Shown here: positions 18,484 to 28,540 of the stretch, in pieces
Layout of the letters: each line of letters begins with the position of its first letter
Position numbering within the stretch: position 1 is the first letter of the stretch
Assembly: GCA_020851955.1 (NCBI GenBank)
Contig: JADZBU010000135.1
Coordinates: forward strand, 1 to 34,005
Reading direction: 5' to 3'
DNA from: Chromatiaceae bacterium
GTDB lineage: Bacteria > Pseudomonadota > Gammaproteobacteria > Chromatiales > Chromatiaceae
DNA length: 34,005 nt
Position numbers and translations under genes: made by a program
Notes under the pieces: model-generated
Seen by the model: only the letters and a program-made list of their open reading frames with translations
Told to the model about the DNA's origin: nothing
Database searches by the model: none

Positions 18484-19371
18484 ATGAGTCCACTGCCCTT
18501 TGTGCGTCCGCGTCGCCTTCTTGCGATGTGCCTATCCCTGTGCGGCGCGCTCCTCTTGACAGCCTGCGCGACGCCGCGCCCACCCGAGGTGACGACTCCG
18601 GTGCGGCCCGCACTGCCGCTGCGGACGCCGGCCACGACGCCTTACTCCGCCATCGTAGTCGACGCTCATTCGGGCAAACTCATCTACGCCGCGGCCGACA
18701 AGCAGACGCGGTTTCCCGCTTCCCTGGTCAAGATGATGACGCTCTATCTGGTCTTCGAGTCGCTCGACTCGGGGCGGATCAGCAAGAAGACACGCATCCC
18801 GATTTCCGCGCGCGCCGCCGCCCAGCCTGCGTCCAAGCTTTATCTGAAGCCAGGCGACACCATCGATGTCGATACCGCCATCCGCGCCTTGGTCGTCAAG
18901 TCGGCGAACGACGTTGCCACCGCCGTCGCCGAGCACCTGGGCGGGAGCGAGGCGAATTTCAGCGCGCGGATGACGGCCAAAGCCCGAATGCTGGGCATGA
19001 GCGACACGACTTTCAGGAATGCCTCCGGCCTACCGGATTCCGGAATGCGGACCACGGCGCGCGACATGGCCACCCTCGGCATGGCTCTGAAGCGGGACTT
19101 CCCCGGCGAGTTTGGCTATTTCTCCTTGCGTGACTTCGAGCACAAGGGTCAGATCTTCAAGGGACACAACCGGGCGATGGACATGATCGATGGCGCTGAC
19201 GGCATCAAGACCGGCTTCACGCGCGCCGCGGGATTCAACCTGGCGACTTCGGTCCGCCAAGACGGCCGCGCCGTTGTCGCCGTGGTCATGGGTGCGGAGT
19301 CGGCCCGCAGCCGCGACGTATTCATGCGCGACCTCATCGCCGCGAGCCTGCCGAAGGCCGAGCGCCGGTAA
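18484..19371 (+). CDS. Lipoprotein D-alanyl-D-alanine carboxypeptidase (peptidase S11, PBP5/6 family)
   Basis: A 295-residue serine carboxypeptidase that trims the terminal D-Ala from peptidoglycan stem peptides in the periplasm. Seen: lipobox LLTAC (Cys28), then the three penicillin-binding motifs SLVK (S80-K83), SAN (S140-N142) and KTG (K242-G244). It ends soon after the catalytic domain and lacks the C-terminal beta domain and amphipathic anchor of PBP5, so the lipid anchor probably replaces them. GGGAG precedes the ATG at a good distance. It is divergent from the fumarase gene and convergent with the ligand-gated channel gene, in its own transcription unit. Confidence 0.92.
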   Translation: MSPLPFVRPRRLLAMCLSLCGALLLTACATPRPPEVTTPVRPALPLRTPATTPYSAIVVDAHSGKLIYAAADKQTRFPASLVKMMTLYLVFESLDSGRISKKTRIPISARAAAQPASKLYLKPGDTIDVDTAIRALVVKSANDVATAVAEHLGGSEANFSARMTAKARMLGMSDTTFRNASGLPDSGMRTTARDMATLGMALKRDFPGEFGYFSLRDFEHKGQIFKGHNRAMDMIDGADGIKTGFTRAAGFNLATSVRQDGRAVVAVVMGAESARSRDVFMRDLIAASLPKAERR

Positions 19372-19725
19372 GGCATCTCCAGGGGATGGGGTGATGGGGA
19401 TGGGAAATCTAACCGCACGGCGGCTGGGGTCGTGGGACCTTAGCATCGAACGACGGGGGCTCTGCAAGGGCAAAGTGCGATCTGAGGGTGGCCGACAGGT
19501 AAGGTGGACCCCATGTCAGGCTGGCGTTGTTGATGCCAAGCACTACAGGGCATCTTTCATGGTTTTGGAACAGCCTGCGAATATACCAATGCAGGTGGAT
19601 CGGGTGGGTGATCGGGTATTTTCAAATGCTCAAAGCAACACTGCCTTGATGATGGCCTGGGCGTGGAAGCCCTGCTGAGTGCGTTGGTCAGCAATGTGCA
19701 GCGCCGTAGTGAAACAGACTGGCTT
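19372..19725. other. 354-bp intergenic region with no recognised gene
   Basis: This lies between the convergent carboxypeptidase and ligand-gated channel genes. Short ORFs occur on both strands (19190-19678 plus, 19557-19742 minus), but none shows a domain, a ribosome binding site or a recognised family. The right half is less GC-rich, like the channel gene beside it, and may have arrived with it. No clear terminator was found. Confidence 0.4.
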
Positions 19726-20799
19726 TCACCTGACCAAGGCAAGCGTAATCACCAGGCCACTGGCCATCAGATAAAAACCGAACAACAAGCCGCCACCCCA
19801 CCGGTCAGCCTTGACCGAGGCCGCCATATCCGTTGCCTTTTCATGGCCGAGTTTGGTGATGTAGATCAGCAGCGCAATGACGGCAATGCAATACACATAA
19901 GCGTACAGATAGAGGGTGTCGAGCAAGGTCAGGTACTCCACGGTCGGCAGATCTTCACCCACCGTGATCTGCAACGCCACAATCGAGAAGATTGAAAAAA
20001 TGGCAATCTGAAAACGTGAATCCACCAATTTTGGGCTGAGCAAAAACACAAAAGAACAGCAGATGGTGGTCAGCAGAATAGGCAAGACGTTTTTCACAAC
20101 GGCATTGATGATCGGGCGTGTGATCCGCAGCTCAATGGATACGCGGGAATAGGAACTGCCCTGGTCCACCCGTGTATCGCCAAAATTGGTCGGATGGGTG
20201 TAGTCGTAACTTTGCATCGTGGCTGGTTTGTATTGGAATCCGGGCAATTTGAGCTCAGGATTCACACCGATGCTGTCAACCACATATTTTTGCCCAAGCG
20301 TGTCGCGTACCGCATCTTCGATCTCGATGCTGATGCTCTGCTTGTCAAAGGGGTAGTTGCGCAGGTCAAGCTTGCGGCTCATCCGGCCCTCCACATGAAT
20401 GACCTGATACAACTGCCCATCTGGCAACACCTCCGGCTCTTCATAAGACTTAGTGATGACGGTGCCCCAGGATTCCGAGTGGTTGACAAATTCAAGGGAG
20501 CTGGAGGGGTCGATATCCGGGTTTTTCCAGCGAAACCACAGGTAAAAATCAACCATGTAATTGTGATTCTTGAGGTCTATGGCCTGTACGTCGTTGAGGT
20601 AGGCCCCCATCATCACCACGTCGGGTTCGCCAATTTTCTTGACGCTGATGCTGGCCTTTGAAGCATCCTCAGGCTCCATCAGGGTCTCGGCCAACGCCAT
20701 GCCGCTAAGCCCAGTCAACCCAACCAGACATCCACCAACCAACATCACACAGGCAAGTGTCGCCATCCAGCAGGCCGGACGCTTGATCATCGAGGTCAT
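19726..20799 (-). CDS. Pentameric ligand-gated ion channel homologue (Cys-loop receptor superfamily, GLIC-like)
   Basis: A 357-residue protein, close to the length of the Gloeobacter channel GLIC. Seen: a Sec-type signal peptide ending AMALA-E (about residue 37), an extracellular beta-rich domain with DFYLWFRW and the loop motif YPFDKQ (149-154), then four transmembrane helices M1 (about 232-255), M2 (262-281), M3 (294-316) and M4 (335-355). The proline before M1 helix packing (NVLPILL) is present. Family knowledge: such proteins form pentameric channels gated by protons or small ligands in the inner membrane. Ligand and ion selectivity cannot be told here. Start choice: the ORF track begins at 21015 within the repeated leader; ATG 20799 follows GGAG by 7 nt. 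Base composition is visibly less GC-rich than the neighbours, which suggests transfer. Confidence 0.88.
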   Translation of the reverse strand: MTSMIKRPACWMATLACVMLVGGCLVGLTGLSGMALAETLMEPEDASKASISVKKIGEPDVVMMGAYLNDVQAIDLKNHNYMVDFYLWFRWKNPDIDPSSSLEFVNHSESWGTVITKSYEEPEVLPDGQLYQVIHVEGRMSRKLDLRNYPFDKQSISIEIEDAVRDTLGQKYVVDSIGVNPELKLPGFQYKPATMQSYDYTHPTNFGDTRVDQGSSYSRVSIELRITRPIINAVVKNVLPILLTTICCSFVFLLSPKLVDSRFQIAIFSIFSIVALQITVGEDLPTVEYLTLLDTLYLYAYVYCIAVIALLIYITKLGHEKATDMAASVKADRWGGGLLFGFYLMASGLVITLALVR

Positions 20800-20923
20800 G
20801 TCAACACTCCATGGAAAGCAGGATTGGATGGCCTGATTCTGTCGCACACCAGCTTTCAGGCACCCATTGCCCGTCCCAGTCCCCTTCCCGCGCCAGCGCA
20901 AGGTAGGTCTCCAGGTGCCGCTA

Positions 20924-21016
20924 GCCTTTGGTGGGGACGCGGTAGAGGGGGGATTATAAAGACTCCCGGCCTGACTTGCCGGCGTCACGCCCCGGCCAGG
21001 CGCATCCCAGCCCAAA
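20924..21016 (-). repeat. Copy 2 of the fumarase leader, with TATAAT, upstream of the ligand-gated channel
   Basis: This matches 18271-18365 over about 93 bp with only scattered changes and keeps TATAAT (20958-20953, minus strand). It points at the channel gene 154 bp away. Its right end abuts the tRNA-Val promoter. Because of the repeat, the over-extended ORFs of fumarase and of the channel share the same false N-terminal peptide (WDAPG.GVTPASQAG), which shows that this part is leader and not protein. Confidence 0.75.
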
Positions 21017-21023
21017 TTGGTCC

Positions 21024-21052
21024 TTGCACCCTCCCCCGGGGCTCTGTATCAT
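21024..21052 (+). promoter_or_regulatory. tRNA-Val promoter
   Basis: TTGCAC (21024-21029), a 17-nt spacer, then TATCAT (21047-21052), ending 17 nt before the tRNA. GCCCC follows the -10, as in a GC-rich discriminator typical of stringently controlled stable-RNA promoters. An exact copy of both hexamers lies at 15844-15872. Confidence 0.75.
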
Positions 21053-21069
21053 CCCGCCCCTCAGACGAC

Positions 21070-21146
21070 AGGCGCGTAGCTCAGTTGGTTAGAGCACCAC
21101 CTTGACATGGTGGGGGTCGTTGGTTCGAGCCCAATCGCGCCTACCA
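21070..21146 (+). tRNA. tRNA-Val (anticodon GAC)
   Basis: A complete 77-nt cloverleaf. The acceptor stem is AGGCGCG with CGCGCCT, the D arm GCTCAGTTGGTTAGAGC, the anticodon stem CCACC/GGTGG with loop TTGACAT, and the T arm GTTGG-TTCGAGC-CCAAT. Discriminator A and an encoded CCA end follow. The anticodon GAC reads valine codons GUC/GUU. It lies just ahead of thrS and has its own promoter. Confidence 0.97.
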
Positions 21147-21294
21147 ATTCCTTGGCTACCCGTTCAACGACTAGCCCCCTCAGGGGCCAAAGGCGTTGGC
21201 GGGTAGCTCGATGTTTTTCGGCGGCCGGCGTCATGTTGTTGGCCATGAGCTGAATCACGTGATCCCTCGTACCGATCACCACTGAGCAGGCAGA

Positions 21295-23214
21295 ATGCCC
21301 ATGCCCCGCATCACCCTCCCCGACGGTTCCGTCAAGTCTTTCGACGCCCCTCCGACCGTAGCCCAGGTCGCGGCCAGCATCGGTCAGGGTCTGGCCCGTG
21401 CCGCCCTCGCCGGCCGGGTTGATGGCCGTCTCGTCGATACCTCGCATCTCATCGCCCAGGACGCCAGTCTGGCCATCGTCACCGCCCGGGACGAGGAAGC
21501 CCTGGAACTGCTGCGTCATGACGCCGCCCATGTCATGGCCCAGGCGGTCCAGGAACTCTATCCCGGCACCCAGGTGACCATAGGCCCCGCCATCGAAAAC
21601 GGCTTCTACTACGACTTTGCCCGCGCGGAGCCCTTCACCCCGGAAGACCTGGGCGCGATCGAGCAGCGCATGCACGAGATCGTCGCCCGCGACCTGCCCC
21701 TGGAGCGCGAGGTCTGGGACCGCGAGGATGCCAAGACCCTCTTTGCCGGCATCGGCGAGGACTTCAAGGTTCAGATCATCGAGAACATCATCCCCGAGGG
21801 GGAAGAGGTCTCCATCTATCGCCAGGGCGACTGGTTTGATGTCTGCCGCGGCCCCCATCTGCCCAGCACGGGTAAGCTCGGCAATGGCTTCAAGCTGATG
21901 AAGGTGGCCGGCGCCTACTGGCGGGGCGATTCCACCCAGCCCATGTTGCAACGCATCTATGGCACCGCCTGGCGTGACCGCAAGGAGCTCAAGGATTACC
22001 TCACGCGCCTGGCGGAGGCGGAGAAGCGGGACCATCGTAAGCTCGGCAAGGCCCTGGATCTCTTCCATACCCAGGAAGAGGCGCCGGGCATGGTCTTCTG
22101 GCATGACAAGGGCTGGACCCTCTACCTGATCCTGGAGGATTACATCCGGTCCAAACTCCGGGTGCATGGCTATCTTGAGGTCCATACCCCCCAGATCATC
22201 GATCGCAGCCTCTGGGAGCGGTCCGGTCACTGGGAAAAGTTTCGCGCGGACATGTTCGTCACCGAGGCCGAGGAGCGGGTCTTCGCCATCAAGCCGATGA
22301 ACTGCCCGGCCCATATCCAGATTTTCAATCACGGGCTCAAGAGCTACCGCGACCTGCCCCTGCGCATGGCGGAGTTTGGCTCCTGCCACCGCAACGAGCC
22401 CTCCGGGACCCTGCACGGCCTGATGCGGGTGCGTAACTTCGTCCAGGATGACGCCCACATCTTTTGCACCGAGGATCAGATCCTCTCCGAGGTTCTGGAC
22501 TTCATCGACCTGCTCTACGGCATCTACCGGGATTTCGGCTTCGACGAGGTGCTGGTGAAGTTCTCCACCCGCCCGCCCAAGCGCGTGGGTTCCGACGCCA
22601 CCTGGGACAAGGCGGAGCAGGCCCTGGAAAACGCCCTGATCGAAAAGGGCCTGGCCTTCGACCTGCAGCCCGGCGAAGGCGCCTTCTACGGTCCCAAAAT
22701 CGAATTCTCCCTGCGGGACTGCCTGCAACGGGTCTGGCAACTCGGCACCATCCAGCTCGATTTCTCCATGCCGGAGCGTCTGGGCGCCCACTACATCGCC
22801 GTTGATAACAGCCGCCAGACCCCGGTCATGCTGCACCGCGCGGTACTGGGTTCCCTGGAGCGTTTCATCGGCATTCTGATCGAGCACTACGCCGGCGCCC
22901 TGCCCCTCTGGCTGTCGCCCTTGCAGGCCGTGGTCCTCAATATCACCGATCGGCAGGCGGACTGGGTCCGGGAAGTGGCTAGCACTTTGACGGATAAGGG
23001 CTTCCGGACCCATCTCGACTTGAGAAACGAGAAGATCGGCTTTAAAATCCGCGAGCACACCCTGCAGAGGGTACCCTACCTGCTGGTGGCCGGCGATCGC
23101 GAGGTCGAGACGCGCACCCTTTCGGTACGCAACCGCAAGGGTCAGGACCTGGGTACCCTGAGCCTGGACGAGGTTATCGACCGGCTCGGCGAGGAAGTGG
23201 CCCAAAAAGTTTAA
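21295..23214 (+). CDS. thrS: Threonyl-tRNA synthetase
   Basis: A 639-residue cytoplasmic class II synthetase that charges tRNA-Thr. Seen: an N-terminal TGS domain (about 1-64), the editing domain with HDAAHVMAQ (about 75) and later CRGPH, the catalytic core with zinc ligands C337 (MNCPAH), H388 (DDAHIF) and H514 (MLHRA), class II motif 2 around [11 protein letters not shown], and the anticodon-binding domain (about 535-639). Length and residue spacing agree with the E. coli enzyme. A second ATG six bases on (21301, [10 protein letters not shown]) aligns better with the E. coli N-terminus (MPVITLPDGS), so the true start may be 21301. A small GC hairpin without a T tract lies at 21174-21187. 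The gene heads the translation-factor block. Confidence 0.97.
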   Translation: MPMPRITLPDGSVKSFDAPPTVAQVAASIGQGLARAALAGRVDGRLVDTSHLIAQDASLAIVTARDEEALELLRHDAAHVMAQAVQELYPGTQVTIGPAIENGFYYDFARAEPFTPEDLGAIEQRMHEIVARDLPLEREVWDREDAKTLFAGIGEDFKVQIIENIIPEGEEVSIYRQGDWFDVCRGPHLPSTGKLGNGFKLMKVAGAYWRGDSTQPMLQRIYGTAWRDRKELKDYLTRLAEAEKRDHRKLGKALDLFHTQEEAPGMVFWHDKGWTLYLILEDYIRSKLRVHGYLEVHTPQIIDRSLWERSGHWEKFRADMFVTEAEERVFAIKPMNCPAHIQIFNHGLKSYRDLPLRMAEFGSCHRNEPSGTLHGLMRVRNFVQDDAHIFCTEDQILSEVLDFIDLLYGIYRDFGFDEVLVKFSTRPPKRVGSDATWDKAEQALENALIEKGLAFDLQPGEGAFYGPKIEFSLRDCLQRVWQLGTIQLDFSMPERLGAHYIAVDNSRQTPVMLHRAVLGSLERFIGILIEHYAGALPLWLSPLQAVVLNITDRQADWVREVASTLTDKGFRTHLDLRNEKIGFKIREHTLQRVPYLLVAGDREVETRTLSVRNRKGQDLGTLSLDEVIDRLGEEVAQKV

Positions 23215-23219
23215 TCAAG

Positions 23220-23277
23220 GCCGGCGGATGCCTGGCCCTGCCAGTTCAGGGCCCGAGGTTTCGCCGGCTGTTTTTTT
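23220..23277 (+). terminator. Compound terminator-like structure between thrS and infC
   Basis: The outer stem GCCGGCG (23220-23226) pairs with CGCCGGC (23262-23268) and is followed by TG and seven T. Nested inside is GGCCCTG-CCAGTT-CAGGGCC (23234-23253), a perfect 7-bp hairpin. The T tract makes it a probable intrinsic terminator or attenuator that limits read-through from thrS into infC. Confidence 0.65.
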
Positions 23278-23298
23278 CCCTGACTGGAGGAACCTGCG

Positions 23299-23817
23299 AT
23301 AGCTGCGCCAAAGAGAAACCGCGTTAACAAGGAAATCAACGTACCCGAGGTACGACTCATTGACGCGGAAGGTCAACAGGTTGGTATTCTAAGGACGCGC
23401 GAGGCCCTGGAGCGGGCGGCGGAAGAAGGTCTGGACCTGGTCGAGATCGTGCCCAACGTGGAGCCTCCCGTCTGTCGCCTCATGGACTTTGGTAAGTTTC
23501 TCTTCGATCAGAAGAAGAAGCGGGCCGAGGCGAGAAAGAATCAGAAGCAGGTCGAAATCAAGGAAATCAAATTTCGTCCAGGGACGGAGGAAGGAGACTA
23601 TCAGGTCAAACTGCGCAACCTGACGCGTTTCCTCAACGAAGGGGACAAGGCCAAGGTCACGATGCGTTTCCGCGGGCGTGAACACGCCCACCGGGATCTG
23701 GGGCTCGAGTTGCTCCAGCGCGTGGAAAAGGACCTGGCCAGCATCAGTATCATCGAACAGCAGCCCCAGATGGAAGGACGCCAGATGGTGATGGTTCTGG
23801 GCCCCAAGAAAAAATAG
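23299..23817 (+). CDS. infC: Translation initiation factor IF-3 (ATA start codon)
   Basis: A 172-residue factor that binds the 30S subunit, keeps it apart from 50S and checks start codons and initiator tRNA. Seen: the N-terminal domain [16 protein letters not shown], the linker region [14 protein letters not shown] and [20 protein letters not shown], and a C-terminal end [11 protein letters not shown], all classic IF-3. The ORF track starts only at an internal GTG (23449), so it misses 50 residues. Upstream in frame there is a TGA at 23281, then GGAGGA, 7 nt, and ATA at 23299. Family knowledge: infC often starts at AUU, AUC or AUA, which IF-3 itself discriminates against, giving autoregulation. 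No ATG, GTG or TTG fits the conserved N-terminus. Confidence 0.93.
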   Translation: MAAPKRNRVNKEINVPEVRLIDAEGQQVGILRTREALERAAEEGLDLVEIVPNVEPPVCRLMDFGKFLFDQKKKRAEARKNQKQVEIKEIKFRPGTEEGDYQVKLRNLTRFLNEGDKAKVTMRFRGREHAHRDLGLELLQRVEKDLASISIIEQQPQMEGRQMVMVLGPKKK

Positions 23818-23826
23818 CGGCAAGGC

Positions 23827-23913
23827 GGGTCCCGATGTCGGGACCCTCGCGATTGGGAATGCCAGCGGGCCGTCAGGTGGATGGCCTGGACGGTATTCCC
23901 AGTTTCCGATCGC
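23827..23913 (+). promoter_or_regulatory. Structured leader of rpmI-rplT (possible L20 operator)
   Basis: The infC-rpmI gap holds a perfect hairpin, GGGTCCCGA-TG-TCGGGACCC (23827-23846), and then a long-range helix of GGGAATGCC (23855-23863) with GGTATTCCC (23892-23900), continued by GCGAT (23849-23853) with ATCGC (23909-23913). There is no T tract. In E. coli, L20 represses rpmI-rplT translation through a folded RNA in this same gap; this structure may do the same. Confidence 0.5.
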
Positions 23914-23949
23914 CGCCATCAGCAATGATCAATAGCGGAGTGTTGAAAA

Positions 23950-24147
23950 ATGCCCAAGATCAAAACCAATCGCGGGGCCGCCAAGCGTTTTTCGTTTACC
24001 GGTTCCGGAAAAATCAAACGGAATGCCTCCCATCGGCGGCACATCCTCACCAAGAAGCCGACCAAGCGGAAGCGCCACCTGCGCGATCCCGCCATGCTCC
24101 ACAAGGCCGATATGAAGATGGCCATGAGGATGATGCCCTACTGCTGA
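23950..24147 (+). CDS. rpmI: 50S ribosomal protein L35
   Basis: A 65-residue, strongly basic protein beginning [14 protein letters not shown] and containing the [16 protein letters not shown] stretch, both typical of L35. It is a structural protein of the large ribosomal subunit. Length is normal. GGAG lies 8 nt before the ATG. It sits in the usual infC-rpmI-rplT order, 132 bp after infC and 76 bp before rplT, with a folded leader that is likely involved in feedback by L20. Confidence 0.96.
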   Translation: MPKIKTNRGAAKRFSFTGSGKIKRNASHRRHILTKKPTKRKRHLRDPAMLHKADMKMAMRMMPYC

Positions 24148-24223
24148 GCCCCTCCTTGACCCTTGCGGTCCAGGGAGCCATCGACAGTCCTAATATGATG
24201 AATTATTTCCGGAGAAGCATTCC

Positions 24224-24592
24224 ATGCCACGCGTAAAACGCGGCGTCATTGCGCATGCACGCCACAAGAAGATCCTGGACGAAGCTAAAGGCTATTACGG
24301 TGCCCGCAGCAAAGTCTTTCGCGTCGCCAAGCAGGCCGTTATCAAGGCCGGCCAGTACGCCTATCGCGACCGTCGCCAGAAAAAGCGCATGTTCCGCGCC
24401 CTCTGGATCGCCCGCATCAACGCCGCCGCGCGCGAGTGCGGCCTGTCCTACAGCCGGCTCATCAATGGCCTGAAGCTGGCGGGGGTCGAACTCGACCGCA
24501 AGGTGCTGGCCGACATCGCTTATCACGACAGCGAGGCCTTCGCCGCCCTGGCCGCTCAGGCCAAGGACGCCCTGCCGCCCGCCGCTGCCTGA
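24224..24592 (+). CDS. rplT: 50S ribosomal protein L20
   Basis: A 122-residue protein starting [18 protein letters not shown], with the conserved [17 protein letters not shown] and [21 protein letters not shown] segments of L20. It binds 23S rRNA early in 50S assembly and in E. coli also represses its own operon. Length is close to the family norm (about 118), with a short alanine-rich tail. CGGAG precedes the ATG. It is the last gene of the infC-rpmI-rplT unit, followed by a strong terminator. Confidence 0.97.
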   Translation: MPRVKRGVIAHARHKKILDEAKGYYGARSKVFRVAKQAVIKAGQYAYRDRRQKKRMFRALWIARINAAARECGLSYSRLINGLKLAGVELDRKVLADIAYHDSEAFAALAAQAKDALPPAAA

Positions 24593-24625
24593 CGGCACCC
24601 TTGGCCCGGCCAAGGGCGTCCGTAA

Positions 24626-25786
<1,161 letters not shown>

Positions 25787-25857
25787 CCCGACGCGGGCCG
25801 ACATCCCTTTCATTGGTAGCGGGCTGGCACCCTGGGTCGCCCGCCAGGTAGGAACAG

Positions 25858-28236
25858 ATGAGATTCAGTGAAGCCTGGTTGCGTGAGTGGGTGAATCCCC
25901 CCGTGGACACCGCCACCCTCGCGGATCAATTGAGCATGGCCGGCCTGGAGGTGGACGCCCTGATCCCCGCGGCGCCCGCCTTTACGGGGGTCGGCATCGG
26001 GCTGGTCCAGACGGTGGAGCCGCATCCCGACGCCGCCAAGCTCCGCGTCTGCCGGGTGGACCTGGGCCAGGGCGAGCCGCTGCAAATCATCTGCGGCGCC
26101 CCCAACGTCGCCGCCGGGCAGCGGGTACCCGTGGCCACCCTGGGCGCCGTCCTACCGGGCGACCTCAAGATCAAGCGGGCCAAGCTGCGCGGCATCGAAT
26201 CCCACGGCATGATCTGCTCCGCGGCGGAATTGGGCCTGGCGGAGACCTCGGATGGCATACTCCCCCTGCCCGACGATGCCCCCATCGGCGCCGACTTCCG
26301 CGCCTGGCTGACCCTCGACGACACCTGCATCGAGCTGGACCTGACCCCGGACCGCGGCGACTGCCTGAGCCTCGCCGGCGTGGCGCGCGAGGTGGGCGTC
26401 ATCAACCGCTGCCCGGTGTGCGTCCCCCCCATCCCCGCGGTCCCAGCCAGCCGTGACGATCGCTTCCCCGCGGAACTCCTGGCCCCGGAGGCCTGCCCGC
26501 GCTACACCTGCCGCGTCATCCGCGCCATCGACCCCAGCGCCGAGACGCCCCTCTGGCTGCGGGAGCGCCTGCGCCGCTCCGGCCTGCGCGCCATCAGCCC
26601 CGTGGTGGACGTCACCAACTATGTGCTCCTGGAACTCGGCCAGCCCCTGCATGGCTTCGACCTGGCCAAGCTGGCGGGCGGCATCCAGGTCCGCCTCGCC
26701 CACCCCGGCGAGCGCCTGGCCCTGCTCAACGGCGACACCATCGAGCTGAACGCCGGCACCCTGGTCATCGCCGACACCGCCAAGGCCGTCGCCCTGGCCG
26801 GCATCATGGGCGGCGCCGAGACCGCCGTCGGCGCCGAGACCCGCGACATCCTCTTCGAGAGCGCCTTCTTCGCCCCGGCCCACATCAGCGGCAAGGCCCG
26901 CGCCCATGGCCTCCACACCGATGCCTCCCACCGCTTCGAGCGCGGCGTCGATCCCCAACTCCAGGTCAGCGCCCTGGAACGGGCCACCGCCCTCCTCATC
27001 GCCATCGCCGGGGGCGAACCCGGCCCCATCGTCGAGGCCGTCGCGGCGGCTCAGGTGCCGGCCCGCTCCCAACTGGCCCTGCGGCGCGAGCGCATCCGCC
27101 GTCTGCTGGGCCTGAGCCTGGACGACGCCACCCTCGTCGACATCCTGACGCGCCTGGGCATGACGCTGGTCCCCACCGCCGATGGCTGGGAGGTCACCGC
27201 CCCCAGCAGCCGCTTCGACCTGGTGCACGAGGTGGACCTCATCGCGGAGATCGGCCGCATCCATGGCTATACCCGCATCCCCGCCAGCCATGCCTCCGCC
27301 TCCTCCGCCACCAAGGCCCCACCCGAGACCGCCTTCGATCTCGACCGCGCCCGCTTGGCCCTGGTCGATCGCGGCTACCACGAGGTCATCAGCTACAGCT
27401 TCGTCAACCCCGAGCTGCAGCGGCGACTGGACCCGGAGCAGACGCCCCTCCTGCTCGCCAACCCCCTCTCCCCGGAGATGTCCGCCATGCGCACCAGCCT
27501 CTGGCCCGGCCTCGTCCAGGCCGCCCGGGGCAATCTGGCCCGTCAGCAGGAGCGGCTGCGCCTCTTCGAGAGTGGCCTGCGCTTCCAGCAGGACCCGGAG
27601 GGCCTGCGCCAGGAGGGCATGCTCGCCGGCTTGCTGCTGGGCAAGTCCCTCCCCGAACAGTGGGGCGCGGCGGCCCGCGCCGCCGACTTCTTTGACCTCA
27701 AGGCCGACCTGGAGGCCCTGCTGACCCTGACCGGCGCGGCCGGCGACTTCCGCTTCGTCCCCAGCGAGCACCCGGCCTTGCATCCGGGCCAGACGGCACG
27801 CATCGAGCGCCAGGGGCGGGCCGTCGGCCTCATGGGTATGCTCCACCCGGCCCTGGCCGCGGAACTGGATATCGACGCCAACGCCTACCTCTTCGAATTG
27901 AACCTGTCGGGGCTGCGGGAGGGCACCCTGCCCGCCTTCGCGCCCATCTCCCGCTTCCCCGCCATCCGCCGCGACCTGGCCATCCTGGTCGATCGCGACC
28001 TGCCCTTCCAGCGCGTGCGTGACTGCGTGGCGGCGGCGGCCTCCGACCTGCTGCGGGACCTCATCCTTTTCGATGTCTATGAGGGCGAGCGAATCCCCCA
28101 GGGTACAAAAAGTTTCGCGCTGGGATTGATTTTACAAGCCACTTCTCAGACACTTACCGATCAGGAAGTTGACGCGACCATCGGCCGTGTTCTGGAGCGG
28201 CTGAGTGTTGAACTTGGGGCTAAATTAAGAGACTGA
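25858..28236 (+). CDS. pheT: Phenylalanyl-tRNA synthetase beta subunit
   Basis: A 792-residue partner of PheS. Seen: an N-terminal tRNA-binding OB fold (about 40-150) with [14 protein letters not shown] and [22 protein letters not shown], the B3/B4 editing domain (about 210-370), a B5 domain (about 400-475), a class II-like core with INRCP and related segments, and a C-terminal anticodon-binding FDX-ACB domain (about 700-792) with [13 protein letters not shown]. It recognises tRNA-Phe and hydrolyses Tyr-tRNA-Phe. Length is normal. The last 120 bases are less GC-rich than the body. The stop is 4 bp from the ihfA start, so the two are cotranscribed. Confidence 0.97.
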   Translation: MRFSEAWLREWVNPPVDTATLADQLSMAGLEVDALIPAAPAFTGVGIGLVQTVEPHPDAAKLRVCRVDLGQGEPLQIICGAPNVAAGQRVPVATLGAVLPGDLKIKRAKLRGIESHGMICSAAELGLAETSDGILPLPDDAPIGADFRAWLTLDDTCIELDLTPDRGDCLSLAGVAREVGVINRCPVCVPPIPAVPASRDDRFPAELLAPEACPRYTCRVIRAIDPSAETPLWLRERLRRSGLRAISPVVDVTNYVLLELGQPLHGFDLAKLAGGIQVRLAHPGERLALLNGDTIELNAGTLVIADTAKAVALAGIMGGAETAVGAETRDILFESAFFAPAHISGKARAHGLHTDASHRFERGVDPQLQVSALERATALLIAIAGGEPGPIVEAVAAAQVPARSQLALRRERIRRLLGLSLDDATLVDILTRLGMTLVPTADGWEVTAPSSRFDLVHEVDLIAEIGRIHGYTRIPASHASASSATKAPPETAFDLDRARLALVDRGYHEVISYSFVNPELQRRLDPEQTPLLLANPLSPEMSAMRTSLWPGLVQAARGNLARQQERLRLFESGLRFQQDPEGLRQEGMLAGLLLGKSLPEQWGAAARAADFFDLKADLEALLTLTGAAGDFRFVPSEHPALHPGQTARIERQGRAVGLMGMLHPALAAELDIDANAYLFELNLSGLREGTLPAFAPISRFPAIRRDLAILVDRDLPFQRVRDCVAAAASDLLRDLILFDVYEGERIPQGTKSFALGLILQATSQTLTDQEVDATIGRVLERLSVELGAKLRD

Positions 28237-28240
28237 CGCG

Positions 28241-28540
28241 ATGGCACTGACTAAGGCCGATATGGCCGAATACCTCTACGAACAACTGGGCCTCAATAAG
28301 CGCGAGGCCAAGGATATGGTCGAGTTGTTCTTCGAGGAGATCCGGGTCGCCCTGGAGAGAGGCGAGCAGGTCAAACTGTCCGGTTTCGGCAATTTCGATC
28401 TCCGCGAAAAGAAGCAACGCCCCGGCCGCAATCCCAAGACGGGGGAGGAAATCCCCATCACGGCCCGTCGCGTCGTGACCTTCCGCCCCGGCCAGAAACT
28501 CAAGTCGCGGGTAGAAGCTTATGTTGGAAGCGACCAGTAA
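28241..28540 (+). CDS. ihfA: Integration host factor alpha subunit
   Basis: A 99-residue DNA-bending protein of the HU/IHF family that pairs with IhfB. Seen: the N-terminal start [18 protein letters not shown], the [13 protein letters not shown] core, and the beta arm [14 protein letters not shown] with the conserved proline that wedges into the minor groove. Length equals the E. coli protein. It follows pheT by 4 bp, the order known across gammaproteobacteria. The start of the MerR-type gene lies inside its last 20 bases. Confidence 0.97.
   Translation: MALTKADMAEYLYEQLGLNKREAKDMVELFFEEIRVALERGEQVKLSGFGNFDLREKKQRPGRNPKTGEEIPITARRVVTFRPGQKLKSRVEAYVGSDQ

Noticed and set aside
20800-21015. N-terminal extension of the ligand-gated channel in the ORF track
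   Set aside because: It would place residues before the signal peptide and is a translation of the repeated leader.
21061-23205. Minus-strand ORF of 714 residues opposite thrS
   Set aside because: thrS on the plus strand has all family motifs; this is its mirror frame and would also run through the tRNA.
26152-27846. Minus-strand ORF of 564 residues opposite pheT
   Set aside because: Mirror frame of a conserved gene, with Gly/Ala-rich composition.
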